The position numbers and the translations under genes were made by a program. A stretch of 64,000 bases of DNA, from positions 1,736,001 through 1,800,000 of the forward strand of contig NZ_CP051305.1 in the NCBI RefSeq assembly GCF_024181385.1. The letters are read 5' to 3'. The stretch comes from Treponema sp. OMZ 798. GTDB taxonomy: Bacteria > Spirochaetota > Spirochaetia > Treponematales > Treponemataceae. This document shows, piece after piece, positions 16,161 through 25,611 of this stretch. Position 1 is the first letter of the stretch, and every line of letters begins with the position of its first letter. The notes under the pieces were generated by a model. That model was not told the DNA's origin, did not search any database, and was given only the letters and a program-made list of their open reading frames with translations.

Positions 16161-18173
16161 TTAAAATCCCAAGGATTTAAGATAGCTTATGCCTCTATCG
16201 TTTATTTTTGTACCGCAGCGGCCTTCAGCTATCGTTATAAAATCTCTTTTTTCAAGATCGGAAAGAATTTTTCGTATGAGACTTTCAGAAATACCCACCT
16301 CATCCGTACGGCACCTATCTAAAATTTTTCTTCTTCCAAGGCCTAAAGGAAAAGCGCTTTCCAAGAGTCTTAAAATATAGACTTCTTTTTCCCGATATGA
16401 TAAGGCAGCATGCGGTTCCTGAGGCTCAAAATCGATGATATATTTAGGCAGGTGCTCAATCCTTATCTCTTTTTCATCCAGATACTTTAAATATTCAAGA
16501 ACATTGTAAAGCTCTCTTATATTTCCTTCCCATCGGTATTTTAAAAAAAATTCTTTTACCTGAGGAGATAACACAAAACCTGCCTTTATCTTATTCATAA
16601 TATACTCGGATATAACCAAAACATCTGCTTCTCTTTCCCTCAAAGGAGGAACTTCAATAGGTATTGTATTTAAACGGTAGTACAGGTCTTTTCGGAATTT
16701 GTTCTGAAGGGTAAGCTCCCTTATGTTTTCATTTGAAGCTGCAATTATTCTGACATCAATTTTGATGATGCGGTTTCCGCCAACCCTTATTATTTCTTTT
16801 TCTTGAAGAACCCGCAAAAGTTTAATCTGAAGGTTTGCACTCATTCCTTCTATTTCATCAAGAAAAAGAGTACCACCGTGGGCATACTCAAAGAGCCCCA
16901 GCTTACCTCCCTTTCTTGCTCCCGTAAACGACCCTTCTACATAGCCGAAGAGCTCACTTTCCAAAAGGCTGTCTTGGAAGGCGGCGCAGTTTAAGGCAAT
17001 AAAGGGCATAGAAGACCTTTTTGATGCCTTGTGAATGGAATGAGCAAATAATTCTTTTCCCGTTCCGCTTTCACCAGTCAAAAGAATGGAGGCATCAGAC
17101 CTTGCAGCCTTTCCTGCTATTTCCTTTATTTTACAAATTGCCTGACAGTTGCCGATTATATCATCAAAGGTATATTTAGCAGTATGACCTTTTTTCATAA
17201 GCTGCATCCTAAGATGGTGTTGATTTTTTTCCGTGTCGCTAAAACGCTGGAGCAGAATATATCTGCCTGCATATTGATTTTCCCAACAAAACGGAAAAAC
17301 ATTTAAAACAAAATTTGTTTGGTTGATCCGGATAATTTTTGAAACCTTTTTTGTGAGGCCGGAATCTTCCAAATGGTTGTAAAATTTTTTTAATACCGTT
17401 TTAAAGTCCCTGTTGATAAGTTCAAACCTAGATATATTCATAATCTTGCAAAAGGCATTATTGCATACAAATATCTTACCCCTTACATCAATACCGATAA
17501 CGGCAACATCCAGCGACTCCATCAGCATTTGATAAGCATTTTCAATGCTCATCGTCTTATTTGTAAGAAGATCTATGCTGTAATTTTGCTCGGCAAGGGT
17601 TGAAACATATTGCCTATAGCTTTCGCTTTGAAGGATATGAGAGTAATCAAGCCTTAAAGCCAGTTCAGCTATAGTATTCGCCGTTAAAAGCCTGTCTCCA
17701 ATATCCAAAACTTCAGAAATATGGCCGGGAACAAAACGGCGCTCTCCGGGAGTTATAGCCATATCAAGATTAGGTATATTTTCTTGATTGGGATAGCAAG
17801 GATACAGGATAATATTTGTTACACCAAGCCTGTGTAAATCCGAGATGGTTTCTATAGCCATCTGCCTGCTCAAATTTACAAGAAGAGCTTCAGTTCCGTT
17901 TTTTATGGCCTTAAGCAGATCTATCTCTTTTTGCCTGAAAGTCAAACGTATAAATACAGCTTTTGATTTATCGATTTTAGCCATAATAGGCTCAAAATTT
18001 TCACTCGAAGTAGCACCTATCAAATAAACATCGGCACATTCGATAAAATCGAAATTATCGGCATCTACACTTTTAGTGCCGATAATGATATCTTCATCAA
18101 AAAAGTTTTTTAAAAAATTTTTATACCCTTCAGCAACCTTTGAGGAAATAGTAATAATAAGAACCTTTTGCAT
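16161..18173 (-). CDS. Sigma-54-dependent activator with PAS sensor, AAA+ domain and C-terminal winged helix
   Basis: This encodes 670 residues. The ATG at 18173 has AGGAG seven bases before it. A longer in-frame reading to 18212 has no such site. The first 200 residues are an unrecognised sensor region, then a PAS-like domain lies at about 215-330. The AAA+ domain has GESGTGKE (about residue 367), GSFTGA (the sigma-54 contact loop, one change from GAFTGA) and GGTLFLDEI. The C-terminus is not a Fis helix-turn-helix but a winged-helix-like segment (GISESLIRKILSDLEKRDFI). It is transcribed toward patB-nhaC, whose sigma-54 promoter and phased repeats follow its stop, so it most likely activates that operon in response to a small molecule sensed by the N-terminus. 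Confidence 0.88.
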   Translation of the reverse strand: MQKVLIITISSKVAEGYKNFLKNFFDEDIIIGTKSVDADNFDFIECADVYLIGATSSENFEPIMAKIDKSKAVFIRLTFRQKEIDLLKAIKNGTEALLVNLSRQMAIETISDLHRLGVTNIILYPCYPNQENIPNLDMAITPGERRFVPGHISEVLDIGDRLLTANTIAELALRLDYSHILQSESYRQYVSTLAEQNYSIDLLTNKTMSIENAYQMLMESLDVAVIGIDVRGKIFVCNNAFCKIMNISRFELINRDFKTVLKKFYNHLEDSGLTKKVSKIIRINQTNFVLNVFPFCWENQYAGRYILLQRFSDTEKNQHHLRMQLMKKGHTAKYTFDDIIGNCQAICKIKEIAGKAARSDASILLTGESGTGKELFAHSIHKASKRSSMPFIALNCAAFQDSLLESELFGYVEGSFTGARKGGKLGLFEYAHGGTLFLDEIEGMSANLQIKLLRVLQEKEIIRVGGNRIIKIDVRIIAASNENIRELTLQNKFRKDLYYRLNTIPIEVPPLREREADVLVISEYIMNKIKAGFVLSPQVKEFFLKYRWEGNIRELYNVLEYLKYLDEKEIRIEHLPKYIIDFEPQEPHAALSYREKEVYILRLLESAFPLGLGRRKILDRCRTDEVGISESLIRKILSDLEKRDFITIAEGRCGTKINDRGISYLKSLGF

Positions 18174-18263
18174 CCTTATCTCCTGAATCAGCCTATCAAT
18201 ATATGCTATCATAGCTTAAAAAAAATTGCAATTAAAATTCTTAATTAAGATTTCAAAAAGATA

Positions 18264-18292
18264 TTGGCAACATTATTAAAATATATTATAAT
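18264..18292 (+). promoter_or_regulatory. Sigma-70-type promoter of the TPR lipoprotein gene
   Basis: TTGGCA, 17 bases and TATAAT. The seventh base after the -10 box is the G of the GTG start codon at 18299, which predicts a leaderless mRNA. Confidence 0.7.
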
Positions 18293-18298
18293 ATAGAA

Positions 18299-20095
18299 GT
18301 GAGCTTTTACGTAAAAAATTTTGCAGTCAAACATCGTTCTCTATTCATTTTTACAGTCATAATGTGCTGTCTGCCTTTTTTTTCTTGTGTAAGCACAAAA
18401 AAAGCAGTTTCGGAGGATGCACCTATAGGTTCCATAGAACAAAATGGAACAGGTTTAAAACCGATAGGAGAAGGTACAATTCTTTCCCTCCCCGGAAAAG
18501 ATGAACTCGTCGAAAAAAAGCTTGATTCAACCCTTGCCTTCCTTATAGAAAAAGGCTCCCCTGCAAGTTTAAAAGAGTCTGTCCTTTTTATTCAAAACGA
18601 CAGCAAGGGACTCACAAACGAAAATAAACTTTACCTAAAAATAATTACAGATATAATGTATCTTGTATATCCCTTAGAAACAAACGGCGTCAAACCTCCT
18701 ATCTATGCAGAAGATGAACCTTATTTACGTGCTCTGCGTGAGGTAAAAGCCGGATTATATCCTGCTTCAACAAAAAGAGACGGTTTTTTAAGCCTTATAA
18801 TTCCGGCGTTAGTTTTAACCTATGATGATTTTTCTGAAGCAGTTCTCGAACCATATGCGGAAGATATAGAATCAAGGCTTGTAGCGGCTCAAAAGCTAAG
18901 ACCTCAGTCAGTTCTGCCCTATTATCTTTTAGGCCTTTTAAAGGAAAAAAACAATAAATTGACGGAAGCCGTTGCCTTATACCAAAAGGCATGGCAGCTT
19001 GACTCCTCATGTTATCCTGCCGGTTTTAAATACGGGCAATTTGCTGCCGAATCAGGTAACGGAACCGAAGCCTTAAAAATAGCTGATGAGCTAAACAACC
19101 TCTATAGTGACAATACCGAAGTCAAACTCCTATATGCAAGAGCCCATATAGCAAAAAATGATTTTAACAAGGCTTCGGAGAACATTGTATCGGTTCTAAA
19201 AAAAGAGCCTGAAAATATTTCAGCCCTTCTTTTGCGTATAAGAATATTGATAGAACAAAAAGAATACTTAAAGGCGAACTCTCTTTTAGATGCTTATTCG
19301 ACAAAGAATAAAACCGCAAAAAACTATCTTTTATACCGAGCCCGAGTAACAAGGGAGTGGAATAAAAACCTGATTCGAGCCTCCGAATTTTTAACCGAGG
19401 CTTATAAATACTACCCTGAAGATTTTAATGTTCTTTTATCTTGTGCAGAAATTTGCTTTGAAGCCTCAACAAAAATAGATAATAAGCCTGCCGATTTTTT
19501 TATCCGCAAGGTATTAGACGGCTACCCGGAAAATACGGCAGCCCTAGCCCTTTTGGTAAAAAACGATATTAATAACGGAAAATGGCAGCAGGCAGTAGAA
19601 TTGGCTGAAGACCTGGCAGCTAAATATCCAAGCGATACAAACAAAGAACTCTTATTGACCTCATACCTTGGCGCAGGCCAAACATCAAAGGCTCTCAGCC
19701 TTGCAAAACAACTTTATGCAAATACAAAAAATCCTTCAAACGCCTTTATAAATCTTTATATGGAAGCTTTATATGCCGGAAAGGATTATCAAACCGTAAA
19801 GCAGGTAATAAATCAAAAAATGAAGGGAGCCGATTCTGAGCTCAAATCTATTTTGTATTACTATAATGCAAAATTGCAACAAGGGAATCCAAGTGAATAT
19901 TTGAATTTTTTACAATCAAGTCTCTTGTCAAATCCGAGAAACAAAAATTCTCTTTTTGCCATGTATGAATGGTATCTAAAAAATAAAGACTATAAAAAGG
20001 CAAAATATTATCTGGGGCAGGTCTTAGCCCTCGATCCTTCAAATAAAAATATCATTAATTTATCGGAAAACTTAAATAAATTACTTGCCGATTAA
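18299..20095 (+). CDS. TPR-repeat lipoprotein
   Basis: This encodes 598 residues starting at GTG. The first 30 residues carry two basic residues and a hydrophobic stretch ending LPFFSC, a lipoprotein signal. The rest is helical and rich in tetratricopeptide-type repeats, for example PYYLLGLLKEKNNKLTEAVA and the closing block with NKDYKKAKYYLGQVLALDP. Such proteins act as periplasmic or outer-membrane scaffolds. No shine-dalgarno sequence precedes the GTG, and the promoter ends seven bases before it, so translation is probably leaderless. A later ATG would destroy the signal peptide. The partner is unknown. Confidence 0.82.
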   Translation: MSFYVKNFAVKHRSLFIFTVIMCCLPFFSCVSTKKAVSEDAPIGSIEQNGTGLKPIGEGTILSLPGKDELVEKKLDSTLAFLIEKGSPASLKESVLFIQNDSKGLTNENKLYLKIITDIMYLVYPLETNGVKPPIYAEDEPYLRALREVKAGLYPASTKRDGFLSLIIPALVLTYDDFSEAVLEPYAEDIESRLVAAQKLRPQSVLPYYLLGLLKEKNNKLTEAVALYQKAWQLDSSCYPAGFKYGQFAAESGNGTEALKIADELNNLYSDNTEVKLLYARAHIAKNDFNKASENIVSVLKKEPENISALLLRIRILIEQKEYLKANSLLDAYSTKNKTAKNYLLYRARVTREWNKNLIRASEFLTEAYKYYPEDFNVLLSCAEICFEASTKIDNKPADFFIRKVLDGYPENTAALALLVKNDINNGKWQQAVELAEDLAAKYPSDTNKELLLTSYLGAGQTSKALSLAKQLYANTKNPSNAFINLYMEALYAGKDYQTVKQVINQKMKGADSELKSILYYYNAKLQQGNPSEYLNFLQSSLLSNPRNKNSLFAMYEWYLKNKDYKKAKYYLGQVLALDPSNKNIINLSENLNKLLAD

Positions 20096-20167
20096 CAAAA
20101 AAAAGTGTATTATGAATGTATGTCGTACTCTATGCGATATACAAACATAAAGACAAGGAGTATAAGT

Positions 20168-20326
20168 ATGGATAAATATGTATGCGATTTATGCGGATAT
20201 GTGTATGATCCGGCCCTAGGCGATCCCGATGGAGGTATTGCCCCAGGAACAGCATTTGAAGATATACCTGATGATTGGGTATGCCCCCTTTGCGGAGTAG
20301 GAAAAGAAAGCTTTACAAAGGTGTGA
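20168..20326 (+). CDS. Rubredoxin
   Basis: This encodes 52 residues with the two CxxCG knuckles that hold one Fe(SCys)4 centre: [12 protein letters not shown] near the start and [14 protein letters not shown] near the end. Length and sequence are typical. Rubredoxins donate electrons to superoxide reductase, rubrerythrin or oxygen reductases in anaerobes, so an oxidative-defence role is likely. The ATG follows AAGGAG by seven bases. A terminator follows. Confidence 0.95.
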   Translation: MDKYVCDLCGYVYDPALGDPDGGIAPGTAFEDIPDDWVCPLCGVGKESFTKV

Positions 20327-20348
20327 TGCTTTAAGGCATCAAAAACGG

Positions 20349-20380
20349 AGCCGGCTTTTAAAACAAGGCCGGCTTTATTT
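20349..20380 (+). terminator. Intrinsic terminator after rubredoxin
   Basis: AGCCGGC and GCCGGCT form a 7-bp stem followed by TTATTT. Confidence 0.7.
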
Positions 20381-20406
20381 ATAAAAAGTTACGTTTGGGA
20401 GAAGTT

Positions 20407-20691
20407 ATGGAAATCAATGATTTTATAAATACAATAGGTTATGACGGGAATTCTGCCATAGTAGATAAGGCAAGACTTTCAAAAAATTCTAATAAAAATA
20501 TTGACCAACTATTGGAAGCAGGAGCTTTCAGGGCTGCGGCAGCCTATGCCGTTTATACCGAATCCGAAGAAGACCTTCAAAGAGTGGCCGATGGATATAA
20601 TAAACTATCCCGGTCAAATTATAAAAAAGAACAAATTAGGAGACTTTTCGGAGTCTCTAAGGTTGAAGTCAAAAAAAGACTTGTCTGGTAA
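20407..20691 (+). CDS. Conserved hypothetical 94-residue protein
   Basis: The sequence is not recognised. It is small and helix-rich, with an acidic first half, an alanine-rich centre (GAFRAAAAYAVYTESEEDL) and a basic C-terminus (KKEQIRRLFGVSKVEVKKRL) that could bind nucleic acid. The ATG at 20407 follows GGGAG by a normal distance and is preferred over an upstream in-frame TTG. It stands alone between two terminators. Confidence 0.6.
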   Translation: MEINDFINTIGYDGNSAIVDKARLSKNSNKNIDQLLEAGAFRAAAAYAVYTESEEDLQRVADGYNKLSRSNYKKEQIRRLFGVSKVEVKKRLVW

Positions 20692-20734
20692 CTACTCTTT
20701 TTGAAGGTTTATTTTATAATCCGCCATAAAATAA

Positions 20735-20772
20735 AAAAAGCCGTGCGAGGTATAAACCTTACACGGCTTTTT
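20735..20772. terminator. Bidirectional terminator between convergent genes
   Basis: AAAAAGCCGTG and CACGGCTTTTT are exact complements, with A/T runs on both sides. It serves the small hypothetical gene from the left and the fusA-linked ATPase gene from the right. Confidence 0.8.
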
Positions 20773-20794
20773 GTCATAGATGAAATTCTAAAAC

Positions 20795-21478
20795 TTATTT
20801 TTCGCTCAAAAGCATGGTTTTAGCATCAAAAGAAGATCCGGTATCGGAGGCTCCGTTTCCGTGTTCTTTTAAGGCCTTAATCCTTACAAAATCCCCATCA
20901 TTTTCAAGGTATAAAAGTACATCAATCTCATCAACATACTTTTTTAAGCTCTCATCGATTTCAAAGGAAGAAACATCTGCAGCAGCCGTATACCAAACAG
21001 CTATATCCATTTCCTTGGCGAAGGCCTTCATCTCCTTCATTGCTTCAGGCAGGGCCTTTGCAAAGTTAAAGTCGTCAATCATAACTACTGACGGCTTTGA
21101 ACCTCCTTCTGACAAGGCTCTGATTGTCTTTAAAATCTGAGTAGTTCTAACCGTGTCCTGATTAAAGTTTAAGACAATCCTCTTAGCAAAAGCTTGGGAC
21201 TTTACCTCTTGAGCATTCCCAAGATTCTTTTTCTTCGAAAGTTCATTGAACATATCGTTATACCATGTTATGGCATAATCCACATGCTGGCTGAACGATA
21301 TATGAACAACAGGCTTGTCCTGTAAGAGTTTATCTAAACCGAATTGAACTAAAATAGATGTTTTTCCTACACCCTTTTTAGATGTAACAACACCTACCTC
21401 ACCTGCTGCCAAGCCGCCGCCGAGAGCTTTTTCGAGTTTTCTCATGGGGCTTTTTTCAATCAAATCTTCTTTAAGCAT
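20795..21478 (-). CDS. KaiC/RecA-like P-loop ATPase, function unknown
   Basis: This encodes 227 residues. The segment GGGLAAGEVGVVTSKKGVGKTS is a RecA/KaiC-type opening with the P-loop SKKGVGKTS, and SVVMIDDFNF is its Walker B. The fold would be a single RecA-like domain. The start follows AGGAGG. It lies 12 bases downstream of fusA and is probably cotranscribed, which hints at a link with translation or cell state, but no function can be assigned. Confidence 0.7.
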   Translation of the reverse strand: MLKEDLIEKSPMRKLEKALGGGLAAGEVGVVTSKKGVGKTSILVQFGLDKLLQDKPVVHISFSQHVDYAITWYNDMFNELSKKKNLGNAQEVKSQAFAKRIVLNFNQDTVRTTQILKTIRALSEGGSKPSVVMIDDFNFAKALPEAMKEMKAFAKEMDIAVWYTAAADVSSFEIDESLKKYVDEIDVLLYLENDGDFVRIKALKEHGNGASDTGSSFDAKTMLLSEK

Positions 21479-21490
21479 TACAGAGCCTCC

Positions 21491-23578
21491 TTATTTTTTT
21501 TCTGCAAGCCGTTTAGCTTCGTATTCTTTTATCAGTTCTTCCGAAATACTTGCAGGAGCCTTGCCGTACTTGGCAAATTCCATAGAGTATTCGGCCTTTC
21601 CCTGTGTGGAAGAACGCAGAATGGTAGAAAATCCGAACATTTCACTTAAAGGAACTTCGGCATCTACACGGGTAAAGCTGTCGTCTTCCGTTGATGAAAC
21701 AATAATTCCTCGTCTTTGATTTATAAGACCGAAGATATTACCTTGGAATTCCTGAGGTCCTTCAATAGAAACCTTCATGATAGGCTCAAGTATGGCAGGT
21801 TTTGCGGCCTTGTATGCTTCACGGAAGGCGCCGATTGCAGCAGCCTGGAAGGCCATATCCGATGAGTCTACAGGGTGGGACTGTCCATCATTTATAGTAA
21901 TCTTAGTTCCTACAATCGGGAATCCGATCAAGGTTCCTCTCTTGACGGCTTCCTTAAAGCCCTTATCGCAAGAAGGAATGAATTCCGAAGGAATTGCTCC
22001 TCCCTTTATCTGATTGTCAAACTCATAATCCTGTTCGGTGATGGGTTCAATAAAGCCTGCGACACGGCCGAACTGACCTGAACCTCCTGTCTGCTTTTTA
22101 TGAGTATAGTTAAAGTCGGCTCTTTGAGTGATGGCTTCGCGGTAAGCAACCTGCGGCATACCTGTTTCAACATCGCACTTATATTCTCTTCTCATTCGTT
22201 CAATGTAAACTTCCAAGTGAAGCTCGCCCATACCCTGAATGATGGTCTGGTTTGATTCCTTGTCTACATAGCTTCTGAAAGTCGGGTCTTCCTTTGTAAA
22301 GCGGTTAAGAGCCTTGGACATTTGGTCGGCAGCCTGCTTATCTTTCGGTGTAAGAGAAAGAGAGATAACGGGATCCGGAACATACATGGAGCTCATGGCA
22401 TAGTTTAGGTTTCCTCCGCAGAAGGTATCACCTGAAGCACAGTCAATACCGAAGAGGGCTACGATGTCGCCGGGGCCGCCTTCGTTGATATCTTCCATGG
22501 TTGCCGAGTTCATTCGAACCAAGCGGCCTACCTTAAATTTCTTTTTGGCACGGGTATTAAAGAGCTCTTCACCCTTCTTTAAAGTTCCCTGATAGACTCG
22601 AACATAGGTAAGCTGTCCGTATTTTCCGTCTTCAAGCTTAAAGCCTAAAGCTACTACGGGAGCATTTTCGTCCGTTCCCAATACGATGGGCTTTTCATCT
22701 TCATCAATATTTAAAGCCGTATTTTCAATTTCGGTCGGGTCGGGGAGATAGTAACCTACTGCATCCAAGAGGGGCTGGATTCCCTTATTTTTATAAGCTG
22801 AACCGAGGAAGACGGGAACAAACTGCTCAGCAAGGGTTCCCTTTCTAACGGCTGCTCTGATCATTTCTTCGGTTTCGGCACCTTCCAAAAAGGCTTCGGC
22901 CAATTCGTCGGAGAACATGGTAGCGGCATCAATCATTTCTTCCCTGTATTTTTGGGCATCGGCTAAAAGATGCTGAGGGATTTCGGCCATGCGGATCTGG
23001 GTACCGTTTTCGCCTTCAAAATACATAGCCTTCATTGTAACAAGGTCTACAACGCCTTCAAGCTTATCTTCCAAACCTATCGGAATCTGCATCATATAAG
23101 CATTAAGCCCTAGTTTTTCCCTAAGCTGCATTCGAACCTTAAATGGGTTAGCTCCCGTTCGGTCGCACTTATTTACAAAGGCGATTCGGGGAACATGGTA
23201 GCGTTTTAACTGCCTGTCAACAGTGATAGACTGGGACTGAACACCTCCGACAGAACAAAGAACCAAGATAGCTCCGTCCAAAACGCGCAAAGAACGTTCA
23301 ACTTCGATAGTGAAGTCTACGTGCCCGGGAGTGTCAATTACGTTAACCGTATAATCCTTCCATTTAACCTGAGTTGAAGCCGACTGAATCGTGATACCTC
23401 GTTCCTTTTCAAGCTCCATATTATCCATCGTAGCACCCACACCGTCTTTTCCGCGGACCTCGTGTAAAGCATGAATCCTATCACAATAAAAAAGAATTCG
23501 TTCCGAAAGAGTAGTTTTACCGGAGTCAATGTGAGCACTAATACCGATATTTCTCATCTTAGAAATATCATTACCCAT
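21491..23578 (-). CDS. fusA: Elongation factor G, spirochaete/mitochondrial EF-G1 type
   Basis: This encodes 695 residues. The GTPase motifs are AHIDSGKTT (G1), ERGIT (switch I), DTPGH (G3) and NKCD (G4), followed by the usual EF-G domains II-V, including GGSGQFGRV. The segment [20 protein letters not shown] is the form seen in mitochondrial EF-G1 and in the spd group of spirochaetes, planctomycetes and deltaproteobacteria; classical EF-G has EPQSETVWRQ here. In Borrelia the spd type 1 protein performs translocation and a second EF-G does recycling. The ATG at 23578 follows GAGG by nine bases. It has its own promoter and sits behind a terminator that separates it from rpsG. Confidence 0.95.
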   Translation of the reverse strand: MGNDISKMRNIGISAHIDSGKTTLSERILFYCDRIHALHEVRGKDGVGATMDNMELEKERGITIQSASTQVKWKDYTVNVIDTPGHVDFTIEVERSLRVLDGAILVLCSVGGVQSQSITVDRQLKRYHVPRIAFVNKCDRTGANPFKVRMQLREKLGLNAYMMQIPIGLEDKLEGVVDLVTMKAMYFEGENGTQIRMAEIPQHLLADAQKYREEMIDAATMFSDELAEAFLEGAETEEMIRAAVRKGTLAEQFVPVFLGSAYKNKGIQPLLDAVGYYLPDPTEIENTALNIDEDEKPIVLGTDENAPVVALGFKLEDGKYGQLTYVRVYQGTLKKGEELFNTRAKKKFKVGRLVRMNSATMEDINEGGPGDIVALFGIDCASGDTFCGGNLNYAMSSMYVPDPVISLSLTPKDKQAADQMSKALNRFTKEDPTFRSYVDKESNQTIIQGMGELHLEVYIERMRREYKCDVETGMPQVAYREAITQRADFNYTHKKQTGGSGQFGRVAGFIEPITEQDYEFDNQIKGGAIPSEFIPSCDKGFKEAVKRGTLIGFPIVGTKITINDGQSHPVDSSDMAFQAAAIGAFREAYKAAKPAILEPIMKVSIEGPQEFQGNIFGLINQRRGIIVSSTEDDSFTRVDAEVPLSEMFGFSTILRSSTQGKAEYSMEFAKYGKAPASISEELIKEYEAKRLAEKK

Positions 23579-23684
23579 AATCAATACCTCATCTTTATAG
23601 ATTTTTAGGAGAAAAAACACTTTCCCCTAAATGTTTTCATAAAACCGAAAAGTTAATAATACTTTTCAAGATACAAGACGTTAC

Positions 23685-23713
23685 AGTATAATAAAAAAAA
23701 GAATAATATACAA
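23685..23713 (-). promoter_or_regulatory. Promoter of fusA
   Basis: On the minus strand TTGTAT, 17 bases and TATACT lie just after the rpsG terminator, giving fusA a leader of about 100 bases. Confidence 0.6.
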
Positions 23714-23736
23714 GGGGGCGATAAAAAATTTAAATA

Positions 23737-23767
23737 CAAAAAAAGGGAGTTCGTAGTCTGAACTCCC
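23737..23767 (-). terminator. Intrinsic terminator between rpsG and fusA
   Basis: On the minus strand GGGAGTTC and GAACTCCC pair, followed by a T7 run, eight bases after the rpsG stop. It splits the classical str operon. Confidence 0.8.
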
Positions 23768-23774
23768 CTTTGTA

Positions 23775-24245
23775 CTACCACCTGAAGTGCGCAAAAGCTT
23801 TGTTTGCTTCGGCCATTCTGTGAACTTCTTCCTTCTTTTTGAAGGCTGTTCCGGTGTTGTTGTATGCATCGATCAGCTCTGAAGCCAATCTCTCGGACAT
23901 TTCGTGACCGCTTCTTTTTCGAGCGGCGCCGATAATCCAGCGCATGGCCAAGGCTTCTCGCCTTCCCTCCGGAATGTCCATAGGAACCTGATATGTGGCG
24001 CCTCCGACTCGGCGGGATTTTACTTCAACAACCGGTTTTACATTGTCCAAGGCCTTTGAAAAAACTGCCAAGGGTTCTTCGCCGGTTTTTTCTTTAATCT
24101 TATCAAAAGAATCGTACATGATCTTTGTAGTAATGCTTTTTTTACCTGAAAGCATCATTCTTCCGATAAAGCGGGTAACGACCACGCTATTGTACTTGCT
24201 ATCGGGAGCAACAGGGCGTCTTGCAGTAATTTTTCCTCTACCCAT
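23775..24245 (-). CDS. rpsG: 30S ribosomal protein uS7
   Basis: This encodes 156 residues, the normal length. [32 protein letters not shown] and [20 protein letters not shown] are the standard uS7 blocks that bind the 3' major domain of 16S rRNA. It lies 10 bases after rpsL and is cotranscribed with it. Confidence 0.97.
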   Translation of the reverse strand: MGRGKITARRPVAPDSKYNSVVVTRFIGRMMLSGKKSITTKIMYDSFDKIKEKTGEEPLAVFSKALDNVKPVVEVKSRRVGGATYQVPMDIPEGRREALAMRWIIGAARKRSGHEMSERLASELIDAYNNTGTAFKKKEEVHRMAEANKAFAHFRW

Positions 24246-24255
24246 TTTTTACTCC

Positions 24256-24630
24256 TTAAGCCTTGGGCCTCTTGGCTCCGTACTTGGAGCGGCCTCGTTT
24301 TCTGTCTTCTACACCGAGAGCGTCTTTAGTACCGCGTATAATGTGATAGCGTACACCCGGGAGGTCCTTAACACGCCCGCCTCTTACGAGAACAACAGAG
24401 TGCTCCTGCAAGTTGTGTCCGATACCGGGAATATAAGCGGTAATTTCGATACCGTTACTTAAACGGATACGGGCAACCTTTCTTAAAGCCGAGTTCGGTT
24501 TTTTAGGCGTAATCGTCTTAACGCTGGTGCAAACACCGCGCTTTTGGGGGCAAGACTGCAAGGCAGGACTCTTTGTCTTAACCGCAGCAGATTTGCGTCC
24601 CTTCTTTATCAATTGATTAATTGTAGGCAT
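24256..24630 (-). CDS. rpsL: 30S ribosomal protein uS12
   Basis: This encodes 124 residues. The decoding-centre loops are intact: [16 protein letters not shown] and [17 protein letters not shown] carry the lysines whose mutation gives streptomycin resistance elsewhere, and they are wild type here. It is the first gene of the truncated str operon and has a strong promoter. A shine-dalgarno AAGGAG precedes the ATG. Confidence 0.97.
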   Translation of the reverse strand: MPTINQLIKKGRKSAAVKTKSPALQSCPQKRGVCTSVKTITPKKPNSALRKVARIRLSNGIEITAYIPGIGHNLQEHSVVLVRGGRVKDLPGVRYHIIRGTKDALGVEDRKRGRSKYGAKRPKA

Positions 24631-24682
24631 AAGCCTTATCTCCTTAATTTATCCGCCAGCACTACGGAATATCAGAAAATAT

Positions 24683-24712
24683 ATTATAACATAAATTTAA
24701 AAAAAATGTCAA
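24683..24712 (-). promoter_or_regulatory. Promoter of rpsL-rpsG
   Basis: On the minus strand TTGACA, 18 bases and TATAAT, both consensus hexamers, start about 50 bases before rpsL. Confidence 0.8.
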
Positions 24713-24735
24713 TGCCGTAAAAAAGCGTTTTTATC

Positions 24736-25098
24736 TTAATTAGATCTCATCGGAGGCTGCGGAGGGTGTTTTTTTGAATAAATTGTCTTAAAAAGATGAT
24801 CCAAACTCAAAATAGGATGCTTAAATAAGAGCCGGGGGCCTGCATACCTCATTATCTTTTTTATTTTTTCACGCATATCTTTTTTATAGCAATGCACAGG
24901 ACAAACATTACAAAAGGGCTTTTTTTCACCGTTTTTTCTATAAAGACAGCTTTCACTTCTTTTAAAGGCATAAAGTAAAAGCTCATCGAGCTCATCATCG
25001 TTTATTTCCCGGCCTTTAAAAGAACGGTACATTTCTACCATCTTTGTGATGAGTCTTTGCTCTTGTTCTTTTTTATCTGTTTTCAACACAGGCAGCAT
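24736..25098 (-). CDS. YgbA family protein (nitrous-oxide-stimulated promoter family)
   Basis: This encodes 120 residues. The signature CPVHCYKKDMREKIKKIMRY, followed by GPRLLFKHPILSLDH, is the conserved core of the YgbA_NO family, with four cysteines (C-LYRKNGEKKPFC-VCPVHC) that may bind metal. E. coli ygbA belongs to the nitric-oxide (NsrR) regulon, but its activity is unknown. The start overlaps the upstream YbaN-like gene by 26 bases, so the two are coupled. Confidence 0.8.
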   Translation of the reverse strand: MLPVLKTDKKEQEQRLITKMVEMYRSFKGREINDDELDELLLYAFKRSESCLYRKNGEKKPFCNVCPVHCYKKDMREKIKKIMRYAGPRLLFKHPILSLDHLFKTIYSKKHPPQPPMRSN

Positions 25099-25495
25099 CT
25101 GCTTCTAAAGCCCTATCGGGAGGAAGTGTTTTGATTTTAAAGATAAAAACATAGTACTTTGCCGCTATAACGCAGGCTATTAAGATACGGGCATAGGGCT
25201 TAGCCGAAAAATAAAAGGCAGCTGCAAGCATTATTGAGGCAAATGAGAGAATGATAATTTTATTTTTTAGAGTCATACCTTTTTTTTCGTAAAAGCTTTG
25301 AATATATTTTTTGTGAAAAGATGTGCCCATAAACCATTTTTTTAGCCGCTCGGAGCCCTTAGCAAAACATACAAGAGTTACCATAAAAAACGGAGTTGTA
25401 GGTAAAATGGGCATGATAATACCCATAACTCCCAGCCCCAGACAAATAAAGCCCAGCACAATCCAAAAGATATTTATTATCTTCATATTCTTCAC
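25073..25495 (-). CDS. DUF454 / YbaN family inner-membrane protein
   Basis: This encodes 140 residues with three or four membrane segments. The block VMGIIMPILPTTPFFMVTLVCFAKGSERL, followed by WFMGTSFHKKYIQSFYEKKGM, is the DUF454 signature. Its function is unknown. It is paired with the YgbA-type gene in other bacteria as well, suggesting a shared role in nitrosative or redox stress. The 117 bases upstream hold only A/T-rich sequence. Confidence 0.82.
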   Translation of the reverse strand: MKNMKIINIFWIVLGFICLGLGVMGIIMPILPTTPFFMVTLVCFAKGSERLKKWFMGTSFHKKYIQSFYEKKGMTLKNKIIILSFASIMLAAAFYFSAKPYARILIACVIAAKYYVFIFKIKTLPPDRALEADAACVENR

Positions 25496-25611
25496 CTCTA
25501 GTAAGACATACTTTACATTATTTTTTAATTTTTATCAAGTAATTGGGCAGGGCAAATGCATCAGAGTTTTATCTTAGCAAAAAAATAGGCTGTTCAACCC
25601 GCCTTTTGCCG

